Shown here: positions 1 to 13,300 of the stretch, one piece after another
Numbering within the stretch: the first letter of the stretch is position 1
Layout: every line of letters starts with the position of its first letter
Source of the DNA: Solenopsis invicta
Taxonomy: Eukaryota; Arthropoda; Insecta; Hymenoptera; Formicidae
Length of the DNA: 64,000 nt
NCBI RefSeq assembly: GCF_016802725.1
Contig: NC_052664.1
Coordinates: 12,860,016-12,924,015 of the forward strand
Direction of reading: 5' to 3'
Notes under the pieces: model-generated
Told to the model about the DNA's origin: nothing
Database searches by the model: none
The model's input: only the letters and a program-made list of their open reading frames with translations
Made by a program: the position numbers and the translations under genes

Positions 1-3000
1 TTAAAAATATTCCAATTTTTTAAGAATATTACAAAAGTATTTAATTCATTTTTGATTTATTACAATATGAGTATATAGAAAATATGTATTCTAGAAAAAT
101 TTGAATACACGAATAAAAATGATAGAAATTTTCAATTTTTATTTTAATAGATTTCTGAACTTTATTATATTTTCATCATATTTTTATTAGAATTTAATTT
201 GTAGTTTAATGTTATTTTTATAAGTTTTGGAGAGTTTAACGATTTATAAACAATATCTTCTTCTGTTTGATTAGATCATTGGCTAAACGCTAGATAGCGT
301 ATTTACTAGAGTTTCCTTACGTAATGTTTATCACGTATGAGGTTTATGCATTTAACGGTTCAGGTCACTGATCATTCGCGAGAAATGCAGCGTAGCATTC
401 CTATCGAACGACGGCCTTCGACGGTTTCGCTTCACATTGCGATCGATACTCTCGTGGTTTCCACGAATGAACATTTAGCCAGTTTTCCAGCCCGCGCTCT
501 CACCCGGGCCATGATTAGCACCCTTTTCGGCGGAAATGAATTATTGTTGTCGGCTAGTCGTCGCGTTGGTAACGCTGCCGAACGCTACAATGCGTGGTAA
601 GACTTCAAGTTCGACCGCTATGGCCCATGGAAATTCTGGTCGCGATCGATCGCAGGGCAAACTCGGGGCGAAATTCGATGTTACCTTCCCTTCTTCCGCG
701 GTATCGATTTCGAATACGTCGAGGAAGTTTCTTACGCGCAAGCGTGGGGGTAGCCATACACAAATTTCAACTCAATCTAAGCAGATGAGATGACACTGTC
801 GTAGGGGCTGCTATTTTTGAAGTACATCTGAACGAGAGTCTGAACAAGAGTCTGAGAGCCAAATTATACGATATGCACTTCCTAATAAATCTGCTAAAAT
901 GATACGGACGAACGAATTTTTATTGTGATGAATATGAAGTGCATTACTAAGGTAATTCGATGTACAAATGGTTTAATGTGCTTTTTAATAAAATTTAAGA
1001 TTAAGGATCTTTTCATTGATATTTTAAAGAATCACTCAGGATCAAAAAAATTATAGGATTCAATTATAAAAATTGTTCCCTGCGATTAATATAAATCCAG
1101 TCTTTGTATATATGTGGGACTTAAAACATTGTATTATTTATGAAACGTTCAGAGAATAAAATTGTTTTATTTTGAAACAAATGTCTGTAGATAAATGATA
1201 AAAGAAAGAGATAAGAATAATACAACTTTACATTGGTTGGAGTGTAAAGGCATATCTTTCTTTTATTTTATATATTTTATTTGGAACAATCATATAAAAG
1301 TGCTTGTTGTAATATTATACAGAATTATAATATTTACTAAATTATATTGTGAGTAAATTATATTTATTATATTTTACTGCTATATTTAAACTTTTTAATT
1401 TGTCTTTTAATAATATGTCCATTATACTTAATTAGGAATTTATTAAAATTCTATTAAAAAATTATAAAAAATTGTATGTGGGGTAACTCCAGTACGTATG
1501 TCTATCGAACACTTAATTTATTAAATACTATGTTTATTATTAATTACTATGTTTAAGATAAATACATTATATTAAAGTAATAAATTGTCTACTACTATAA
1601 AAAATTTTTTAAACGAAATATTTGTTGCAAAGCAAAATGTAAAAGAGAAAATAACCATTATACAAAAGGATATTTATTCAAAATCCAATACGGAATATTT
1701 GTTTTTTTTTTTAATTGTAAAACCTTTACATTTTTGTCATATATTAAAAAAGATGGGAAATATAGCCACTCATGAAGAACAATCAAGTTCGAAGAATATA
1801 TAAAAGCGTGTATTTTGACATACTTTATTCTTTACTATTTTTCTCGTGTATCACGAAACAAACTAAACCTTTTATGTTTCATTAAATTTACACTCCCAAC
1901 AGAGAGAAGAAAGTAATTACGTAGATTGTAATACATCGTTGCGTTTCTTAGAACACTGACAAAATGATTTAATTTATGATGATTTCGTTAATGTTAAAAG
2001 TAAAAAAATCATTACACAATACTAATATAACATAAAAAGATATAACAGAGTAGTCATGAAAAAATTATAATCACTATTTCTATTTTTTTATTACTTTTGC
2101 GGCGTAAATACTGGAGCTGCTTTAACGTACCAGAATGTATAATTCTCCCAATATTTTGCAAAGCTAAATTTATACCTTTACAAATTTTATTTGCCTTACC
2201 GCCAGACAATAAATTTTATTTTTAAATTGTTATTTTGATTGGTATCTTTATATGCAAATAATGCATAAGCGCTTCTAACTAAATTTACAATAGCTTCGGA
2301 AAAGCTTGTGAACATTTGCCATGATCGAAGAGGTCAAAAGTTTAAAAGATATCGCAATACATGTCTGCGAAGTATACCGCAAACTCGACTTTTGACCCTG
2401 TAAAGATCGACATTTTCTTTATCATGGACGATACTCAGTGGGAAATTATATAGAAAGACGAAAATCTAGTGCTTGACGAGATATGTATAATTAATATCGT
2501 GTGGTTATAAAGTTTCGCAGTATACTTCCAACAAGGTATTTCAAAACTGAATAACTTTTAATTTTATAAATTTCATTATTTCCATAATTCTTACTTTGAA
2601 TTCGATTATAGTAGTTTTTTTAAAATTGTCTAGTTTAAAAAAATCACAGTATGATGTAGTCTGTTTTATTCCAGCCTATTTCAGTTAAAGTCATGATAAA
2701 AATGAATATTTTCTTGATTTTAGATATCATTTTATCTACTATTTACTTTTTAAAGTATTCTATCAATAAGATATAAGATTTTATATAAATAATAAAATTT
2801 ATATAATGCTTTTATGACTTTATATTCTCTTCGACGAAAAAGTTAAGCACAGATCTAGACTTGTTATATCAAATTCTTATATAAAATGTAAATTATTCCG
2901 TATATACATTATTTAATAAAAATAATTAGCTCTAGACAGTTCTAGACAGATCTATAACAGAAAAAAATTTATATTTTATATAACAGTTTAATGTAAAATT

Positions 3001-4456
3001 TAATTCCTTTATTGCAGAGACTTTTATAATTCTGTATAAAATAAACTTTGTTGTCAAAATAATTATTTATTTTATTTTGAGAAATACATGATTTAATAAT
3101 AACTAAGGTAACTCATATAAGTTAATAATTCTTGATATCTTTGATTCTATAACTTTAAATAGAAACTGTTACTCAGATCATTACGTTACGTTTGTATCTA
3201 TAATGTCATAGTTTATATTTTCCTTCTTAACTTAATAAATAAGTGTTACGAATAAAGGAATATTAATCCTACTGATTCGAAGTCTCGAAATATTCTATAT
3301 CTTCTCTGTTAAATGTGTCTACTCTTTTTAATTTGATGAACGCGTTACACATTCTGAAGGAATTTTGGGGAGACACGGTCTAATTTATTGATTAATCTCT
3401 TAATAATCGCCAGTGTAATGATAATAAGATATCTCGATTTGAGAACGATGCACTCTTAAAATCAAACAAGATCGACCGAGACAGTCCGATCAATGCGACG
3501 ATCTGAGGTCGCAGACGTGCGGACGGCTCCTAAATGCTTAATGCGCCAGACGGATAATTCGGATAATTCGGCCGGAGATCGCATTGAAAATAGCGCGACC
3601 GAGATTACTTGATCCGGCCGTAGCGTGAAAGCAGCACGAGGCAATTTTATATGCGATTGCATGAATGCAAAATATATTGACGTGTCGCGTCGCAAGCGCG
3701 AGTTCGCGTTATAGGTATTAAAATTTTAGAGTATGTCGATCCAACAAAAGTAAATTAGATTTGAAGAGGAAGAGTCGTAGATATTTTTCCTTGTTTCTAT
3801 ATTTGTTACATAGGTTAAAACAAACGAAACAAATGAAAAATATTATAACCAATTTAAATAATTATTATTTATTACAGAAAGTTTGTAATAGTATACATAG
3901 AATTATATTTTATAATTTTAATTAAATATTCAGTTAATATAACCAAATTTTTAGCAATATTTAATAAACGTTTGATCACTATTAATGTAATTACTAAATT
4001 TTTGGATATATTAATCATTTAATTGAAATTATTATATTTTACTTGGGTATTATTATTAAACTCTTTTTCAGTGTATGATATGTAAAATGAATATATACGC
4101 ACATTATCGGAAATTGCTATTATAGTGTGAAAGAACTCTAAAGATATTAATATACTATTCAATATTATAAATGAATATGCATCATGGTCTCGAGCAAAAG
4201 GAAATGGAGTAGAACTAGCAAACTTAGACATTTACATTGTAATATTTATATTATATTATAAAATATTCACGGACAGAGAATTATTTGATGCTTTTAAAAT
4301 TTCAACTATGTATACATTAATCGACGCGATATGTACATACATCATATCATATCATTTATAAAATAAGATGTCTATAAAGTTTCGGAATTTTGGTTTATGC
4401 GAATGACCTATGCACAAGCTTTTCGGATTAAACAAAGGATTGTGTTGTTGTAAAAG
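1..4456 (+). other. babo: Presumed babo intron upstream of the first ectodomain cassette
   Basis: I see no coding exon I can support here. Most of it is AT-rich. Two GC-richer patches stand out, at about 337-790 and 3462-3720; they have open frames on both strands but no recognisable protein and no cysteine-rich ectodomain signature. The missing 5' babo exons (signal peptide and first half of the ligand-binding domain) were searched for by eye and not found, so they probably lie left of the window. Calling this intron is an inference from the gene structure. Confidence 0.55.
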
Positions 4457-4614
4457 GTGCCTCGATCAAAGCAACTGGCTGCCGCCGGAAGCACCCCGTT
4501 TCTGCAACAGCAAGCCGAGCACCTATCTCTCGCGGATCTGCTGCGATAAAGACCTCTGCAACCTGAATTTATACCCAGTTTTATTATCTCCCAACTCGTC
4601 TGAATTATCTTCAG
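4457..4614 (+). CDS. babo: babo alternative ectodomain exon, cassette 1
   Basis: 158-nt exon encoding the C-terminal half of the three-finger ligand-binding domain. It opens with CLDQSNW and contains RFCNSK, then ICCDKDLCN, the CC-x4-CN signature of TGF-beta receptor ectodomains. One N-glycosylation site (NSS) lies near its end. Acceptor is AAAG before GTGCC, with a weak pyrimidine tract; donor is TCAG followed by GTATTC. It ends with one base of a codon, exactly what the exon at 20429 needs. It differs most from the other two cassettes after the CN motif (CNLNLYP against CNRDL[KR]P). Which Drosophila isoform it matches cannot be settled here. Confidence 0.88.
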
Positions 4615-7600
4615 GTATTCTTCCAAGGGTTCGCGATCAATGAGGATTTTTATTATCTGTATACGTGTGTAAATAATGTAACTTTTATGATGTAACGTCA
4701 CAAATTAACCCCATCAAAATCGTGTGAACAGCATGATTTTTAAAATAACAAAAATAAATGACAGGAGAAGTAGCGTGCCTAATGGGACGAATTACATAAT
4801 TATACTGTAGGTGATGAGAGATTTTTTTACAAATGAGAAATGTGTCATTGCGTTTATAATCTTGTTTTTTGTAGAAATAACAACGCAATGTAAATCTTGA
4901 TCAGTGTATATTATTATCGCATATTTAATGCTAAATGGCCGCCTAATTTTTGTGTGGTTTCATGTTTATATTAACACGTTTATTTTCAGAAAAATCAAAT
5001 TCAAATTAAGTACATTCGTTTTTATAAACGTGCGTTTATATTGATTAGCCAAACACATATGCACACATATAAACTTTTGCAAAGTTGTCTGGAAAAATAG
5101 ATGTGCAATAACGAAAAAATTTTGTTTAACAAAATTATTAACTGCATTTTTTTTACGATAGTCGGGTGTTGTTTTGTTTCTTTTTTATGCGTTTGTGTCA
5201 TTTCTGTGAAGTATTCTTTAACGTCTTTTATTTGTTGTGCGATTTATGTTCGAATTAAAGCGTGCAAAAGTATTGTGTCAGTTGTCAAAAGTATGTTGTC
5301 ATTTATAAAACGTGCGAAAGAATTAGCCGACTTATTTTCTTTTCCTTGCGATCTTAATATATATAATTCTTTCTTCAAATAATAATAATTATAAAATTAT
5401 GTTTTATATTTTAATGCAAATTCAAAAATTATTATATTATACTTAACATAATTTTTATCACAACATTGATTATTATTTATATTAAATACAGTTATTGTGT
5501 TAAAAAATTGTTTTTAAAATTCATGCATAAAAACTCAAGATGATATTTATCTCTTTTTGATATACTAAATGAATTTTTGTTTTTGTTAAGACGTTTCTGA
5601 TAACATGATATCTGCTGCAACTTTTGTCTCTGTTTTTTATATCCTCACGTTCTGGCGTACACACTAATGCTATTCGGCGGAGGCTCGTCTCGTGGAATCA
5701 ATTACCACGCGATCGAGCTCAAATCAGCGAGTATTTGCGTCAGTAAGATATGTATGACGACTGAGACCGTCTGAGATATTTCGTGTCCGGCAGTTCGCAT
5801 GCGATTCACGATGATCAAATCGTGGCGCGTATTGTGGCTCACCTTGACGCGTGTGTCGCCACGAAGTGTGATTTACATATATTGAGAATAAAATTCCATA
5901 TATACATCCGGGACATTAAAGAAACTGGAATTATTTTGAATATTACAAAACGGATATTTTTACTTAATTCGATGTCTCTCTGGTAATAATTAAGGAGATA
6001 TAAAGAACAGTCCTTTCTGAATATTTAGATGTTTAGTTAAAAATATAATTTCTAACGACAGTTTTAATTACTCGATAAGAAGAAATAAGAATTGATAAAT
6101 CAATATTTATCTTTTATCCAAAAATATTTCCAAATTAGATGAGAATTTATGAAAAATAAAGAGATTTTTATATAAAAAACTTGATAGCAATTATTTCGGA
6201 CAATATGCGTATTTAAGGCATTTAAATGTTGTACATTCTTAGATCTTTAGAATTATATATCAGATTAATTACACTGTACAATACGAAATTTGCCTTGACA
6301 TTTTGAAAGTTATTTTTTATGTACTTTTGGTTGCTAAACATTGAATCCGAGCGTGAGATGTCTCTGTCACATCAGGATTTTTAAAAATCTGCTATTAAAG
6401 TTACAAAAAATCGCAAGTTTTCGATAATTAATAACTCTGGACTGAGATGTGCTACAAATTTCTATAGAGTTTGAAACGAAAGATTTAAACTGCATCTATA
6501 GGATAAAAAGTAAATCAAACAAGGACAGTTTTAGGGTTGTATCTCACTGAAATGTATCTATATGGACCCGTACATGAGTATACATGTATATTTAATTCTA
6601 AAAGACAAATGTTCACAAAGTGACAATTTATATTTCTGAGATTGCTGAATACAAATCTAAAATTTTCAAACTGACGGATTAATATGACAAAAATTTAAAA
6701 TTTATAAAATCAAATTATTTATATTAAAAAATGTATAATTGGTTATTTCGAACAGAAAGGAAAGACCAGTTGCAATTAATTGCAGTATTAAAGATCTGTG
6801 TGTAATAACTAAATTTTAGCTGTTTACAACTAAAATTTAGCTACTATATACACACAGATTCTTGCTGCTGCAAGTAATCTTTTTTTTTCGTGTATAATAT
6901 TACGATTTATTTATTATATTGAACATAATTTTTACATTAAACAAGTTAAATTAAAAAATTTTCTTTAAAATCATATATTGTATAGACATTAATAACTATA
7001 GAAGTAATTATCTGTCACATGCACACATATGCTTTTATAGTTATTAATCCAAATGTATATGAGAAATAAAAACAAAATAACATTCTTATAAGTATGCGAA
7101 ATACTGCGCTTTTTCGTAGAATAGTCAAGTTTGAGAGACTCCAACTAACACACATTGCATCGTAGTGTCTATCGTTTGCCCCTAACCAACATTTTCTTTG
7201 CTGTGCCGAGTTCGATTTGTTTAGAATGTGCGAGATGTGCCTGCTTTGAAGATCGTTTCCGGCGATCTGACGCGTTCCTCGACGAATCGAGATTGTCCTT
7301 TTCTCGAGTTCGCCGGGGTTACTGTAGTAGAACAAACCCGATCGATAGAAAGACTTGCATCGCGAGTTGACACGGGATCTCCGCGTTATATACACCGTTT
7401 TGTATGCCCCGATGCTATCCCGACAGGAGTCGCAGAATTTCAGGAATCACGAAGATATGCTACCACTGGCTACCCCCATATGTCAGGTATCACGAGAGTG
7501 TGTTGAGTTGCACGGTGTTGCGGATTTGCTCTTCCCGACTACCAGCTCCCGCTCTCGCATCCTCTCCCGGTTTTTTTTTGAGTATTTCTCTTTCGGTTTT

Positions 7601-10347
7601 GCTGGAGTTTGCTCGGTGATCCCTTGTTCCCTCGATAGTATCCGCATTCGTGTGGATTGTGATGCGGAATAACTCAACGGATGCGTTTCCAACGCGTGCA
7701 CGTACCGCGTTACGATCGGCTAATCAATAGATATTTATGTAATAATGTACATATACAATTATTCAATTTGACTTAAATTTATTTAACGAAACTTTATTTT
7801 AATATTATGCCATAAGATTCAAGTTGATCCCATTTAAATGCACAATTTCTGAAAAAAAAAATATATATATATTTTCGAATAGAATGATAACTGTAATTGA
7901 ACCAATAACCGTAAATAGCCGATACATAGGTAAATTAATAAAAATAAGATATTCCATATAGCTTCTGCAAACTTGATATTAGCGTATCAGGTTCGCAGAA
8001 GTATTATAAATTTGACCGAACATTGGGAAAAATTCTCTGTACTTTCGGTAGCACGATAAAACGATATAATTGAATTAAAGTATTAAAAATGTTCAGAAAC
8101 CAACTAAGAAATTTATAGAAAGATGTAGAAATATAGAAATCTAAAAAAATTATATTAACGGGAGAAACAGTATAAAATATAAAAATATAAAAATCCACAC
8201 TATATATTTACACATACAAAAGCTCGATATACATAAAGTACTTATAAATAATCAATTTATGAACATTTATTTCGTTAATAGATCATTTAACATGTTTGTA
8301 TTTTATCAAATAACTAAAAAAATATAAAAAGAAGGTAATCGACGATACTGGTAAATAGAGGCAGATTGAGAACGCAGCCTTAGAAGCTGTTAATTCCTTT
8401 TTGTCATGCTACCAAGGGATCGAACTCCCATTTGAGTTTTTGCCTTGAAATCGCACGATATGAATTCCCTGGATATCTCGTGCCTCGACGCGAACGCGTC
8501 GCGCGCGCTATCCCGAGTTCTCCTCACCTCGTTTTCTGAAACTGGTACAAAATCGGCTTGAAGGTGCGTGCTTAAACACCTGCCGCCATCGCAGCCCGAA
8601 CCGCGCATCTTCTGCATGACGAGCGACTCGCGAAACACGACCTTCGTCATCGAGTGCTGCAACAAAGAGGATTTTTGCAATCGGGATCTCAAACCTCTGC
8701 TACACCCTAGCAACAATGAAGGTATAGTCCAAACAGACCTGGAAGTTACGAAAACTCTGCAGGTGGCACGGGCTTTAGCTGCAACTCTCCCTTCTCACTT
8801 TCTTTCTTTCTTTATTTTTCTCTGTATATCTCTGTCTTTGCAACACGACTTGTAAAATATATTCTCGCTGTATTATACGTTTAGAATTTTAGTTTCTTGT
8901 TGCCGAACTGCAAAACGTGCAAATTTGAGGACAACACATTACTGGAGAGTACGACGTTTAATAAACATTTAATTGCGAATTTAATATTCACAATATTAGT
9001 CATTTTATAATAATACAGATAACGTACGCATAGCGTATATGCAAAAAAATTTTTTAAATATCTAAACTAAGATTAACAAGGGTAGAAGTGAAACCTTACA
9101 CAGTGAAACACCTACACAAGTCTGTACATATATGGTACAAATGAACTGTATTCAAGTTTGAAGCTAGTTTGACCTATCCCACGCAACTACTTAAAGCGTT
9201 AAAGGGGAGGCTCTATTCGTAGTAACTTCTAAAATTATCAAGCTTTTGTTTTCATACATAAATTAATACTCTCAATTTATTTTTTACATTGTGATTGTTT
9301 GCATATAATTGATACAAACAATAATAACAAGTTTTTATATTTTTAAATTGCTGTAAGATCTTAAACAAGATAAATGCTTGCTTATTTAATAAAATTATTG
9401 AGTGGCAAAAATATATTTTGTGTAAGTATTTATTTGCTTAATTGTGAGTTTAAAATGTACGTATTTTACACAGTGTTTCACACGATTATATTTTTTTTTA
9501 TAATTGACTATACTTAATTCGATTGTTCGTGGGAAAATTTTTGTAATTGAAGAAAACAATGTTATTATATCAATTTATTTTAAGTAGAAGTATTTCACAT
9601 TCTACCTTTGTTTTAACAAACGAGCTGAATTATTAATAAATAAATTCGAGAATTATTACATAAAAATTTAATTTAAAGAATTTTCAATATGAAGGAAAGT
9701 TGTTGCGAAAAGGTTTGTGCGAAATCTAAAACCACTTTTACCGTTTGATGAAGCAAAAACGCTCAAGCAGCTGTTGGAGCCTTTTTATACATATAGCTAA
9801 AGAGAATTAGTCAAGCCCCTGGTTATTTTTTTAAGGTCGGAATAAAATGTTACGTCATGGTCTCCACCAGTGTATATATCTTCGTCTCACTCTCACATTA
9901 TCATTTCGAATTCTCGCTCTGATACGCTCTCTGTTATGCTCCCGCTGTCGTTATCTGTACATATATACGAAATGCATCAAAATCATTTGATAATATTTTG
10001 GGAGTAGATTATTTTAATCCATCGAGTTTTTTAAGCGAAGCAAAACATAAATAATTAATTAATACATTTTCTAAAATTAAATGTTATTCTTAGTACGACT
10101 TTTGTACTTCCTTAATTTTCATTAAAAAAGAATCATTCCATCTTTTATCTATTTCTATATGTTACTTTCTTCTGGATCTTAATTTATTAAATTTCTACAC
10201 TTTTTAATTGCCTGCGAGTTGAAAAATGTTCTTATTTTTATGTTAAAGAAATAAAGGATTATTTCAAAGTCAATTAAAGAACTCTTCTCCTAAAATATCA
10301 ATCGATGATTTTATGTAGGTTTCTATATCTGTATAAAGCCATGTGCG

Positions 10348-10394
<47 letters not shown>

Positions 10395-13300
10395 GTAAAG
10401 AATAGAAGGCTTCTGAAGCACTGCTACATGCTAGACGTAAACACGTATTCGCGACGCACTATTTGCGTATTCGCGGATGAGCTTTCCGCTCTCTTTCGCC
10501 GTTTATTACGTTCAACAAAGCTCTGAACTATTTTATATCGCGATTTGAAGTACAATGGTGTATTATAGAGTTTCTGTTTGTTGTTGGAACTAACATAAAA
10601 CGAGACAGAATTGAATGTTTAAATCAATATTAAAGTAAACTATAAAGTATACTGCATTACGATATTTTCAATATTAATTACATTTGATTATGATACGCGC
10701 GTCTCTTTGCGCTCGCGCGTATTTTAAATTATTTCATAAATGTTATATTTTTTGTCGTATTGCATATAAATCTGAATTTCATTGACAGAATGCTACGACA
10801 TCTTTTTACATGCGCAGTAAGGAGTGGTACAGATAAGCGTGATCAATAATCGTCTAGTATTTCATTATTTTCCATTACTTCTTCAGTTTTTTCTATTCTT
10901 CTTGAGCAGCACACGCCCACATTATTTATATAATTGATGCATTGTAAATTGTAAATTTATTCAGATAGGGATCTCAAAATTAAATTGGTGTTGAAATTAG
11001 TATGAAATAAATAGCACTTGTAGGAAAAAAAATGAGACGAGATAACGAATTTGGATAAGATAATACATGATAATATTGTGAGACGCTATTGTGACGTTCG
11101 ACCGAGATGTTTGCCACCTTCGGAGCTTGTAGTCGCTTCAAGGCGATCTTCTCCTGCATTTTTTTTTTTTTTTCTTACAAGTCGTACACCGGAAATCCTC
11201 CTGAGTGAACTCGGAAAGGGCCGGTAGCATGTTGTCATAGCTCTCTTCTCTGCACTCTTTAACGACAGTACTATTCCGTTGTAACTTCGATAGCGTGACC
11301 CGCGCGACAAAGGGTGGCTTTTGTAAATATTTCCTGCCTCCTGTAGTAACCTTCAGATTTTTTCCAAGACTTGCAGTTCTTTGTATTAACTTTTCAAAAA
11401 TGTATTATATACACTTCATGATTTATTATGCACTAATTATACTGTTCAAAAAGAAAGTACAAGAACGAAAATAATAGTTTCCTAAAGTTGTTTTGCGTTA
11501 AATATAATTCTGTTTACTTGCTTCTTTACGTCAAAATTTTGAGAAATTTGTAATTAAAATTATAAAAAGAATTATTTTAGTGTACTTTGGAACATTGCAA
11601 TTACGATATATGATGGGCTAGAGAAGTTTTGTGTCATTCAAAATTAAAAATATATTGCTATGACTTTTAGCCCCTAAAACAAATTTGTTGAGTCGAGTAT
11701 GTTTCAAAAAATATCAGAGTTGTAATAAGTACACTAGTTTTTGTAATTTTAATCACAAATGTCTCACAATTGTGATTAATACAGCAATTTGATAAACGGA
11801 AATATACTAGTACTCATCACAAGAAACTATGGGAACGATTATCCCTGTTCTTGTGCTTAAAAAAAGTTATTCTTTATAGAACAGTGTCATTATATATAAA
11901 AATATTTAAAAAGTTTAGTATGAGATATTCAATTTTTGTGCAAAAAAGCATTATGATTAGATTTATTATCTTATAGATTTATTCTTAATTTATTTTAATT
12001 AATATATATATGTTGAAGTAAATTTATCTTTTGCAGCTCATGTCTTTTTGATCTTCGAAATAGAATTTATTAGAGAATTTTTTTGAAATTAATGGATAAA
12101 TAGAGTTCATTACTTTCTCTTTCGCATGCCTTCTGATTACATGTTTTTAATATTTTTGTACGTTGTTGAATATCTTTATGAAATTTGAAAAATATCTAAA
12201 TTATGTTTTTCTTGTTTATATGTATGATATATATCTCTTATTGATGTTTTTATGGATTTTGATTAATATATAGTATGATGTAAGATTTGCGTCAAACACA
12301 CATTTTAGAACTTTCTGATAAAATTTAGTAATTTATTTGACTTATTTTTTTCTATTTATCTTTTCAAGCTGATATTACTCGTGACAATTTCTTTACTTTA
12401 TTTTAAATTGAGTTTATTAACATAAAACTTAATGTAAGGTGCTTTATCATAATATTTATAAATTAATAAATTGTGTGAGAAGAGAGGCGGGGAGAGAAAA
12501 AAATATTTATTTAATAACTTTAGAGTTGAGAAGTTGTTTTAAATTTATTATCTGATGTATGTATGTAGAATTTTGATGCAAAAGTTACAAAATACTGTGT
12601 ATACTCTATTTATACTAGTGTATCTTATTTATACTAGTCTACACATGTATATTTTTGAGAAAAATATGTTTTAAAATTAAAAATTATGATGTTTCTCATT
12701 TTTTGAAATATTTATTTTCTAATCATATACTTATTATTTTATTAAAATATAAACTTTTTCCAAATTTAATATTGCTTCTTGTCATACCTGTAGTTATTTT
12801 GACTTTTTTCTCTTTTTTAGGCATGTGTAGTCTTTTTTAAAGATTTGGTTGCTTCAATTAGTTTCGATCAGCTAGTTCTTTGATTAATAATTATCTTTTA
12901 CTACACACACAAACTATAACTTGAAAATTTTAAACAATTATAATTCTAAATTTCAGCTATAATTTGAACAGAAAAAAAAATTTATTTATCATGATCGAAG
13001 CTAATCGATGCAGTCAGTTCTAAATGTATGCAAATGATCTTTCTGTAGCTTATTAAACTCTGCGTTGTAGTATACTGAGCCAATTAAAATGCTGCCATTA
13101 GCATCCTTATATTCCTTTTTATCTTTCTTTATTTTCTCTGAATACTATCCTACCAAATTTTTATTCCAGTTATTCGCTAATACTGTATTATATCCACAAC
13201 TTCCATGAGCATATTACATCATTTTACAGTTTACGACAGCCGTAAAGTTTCTCTACTTTTCGGCGACATGAACGCTATAGTCTGGTCCGCGGCAGTACTC

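Noticed and set aside
7015..7672. Several overlapping frames on both strands
   Set aside because: Many frames open together because of GC composition; none has a recognisable motif. Kept only as a GC-rich island.
9690..9750. A CC-containing frame (KESCCEKVCAK) as a possible fourth babo cassette
   Set aside because: It lacks the CN after the third cysteine, soon meets a stop, and has no upstream cysteine spacing or compatible splice sites.
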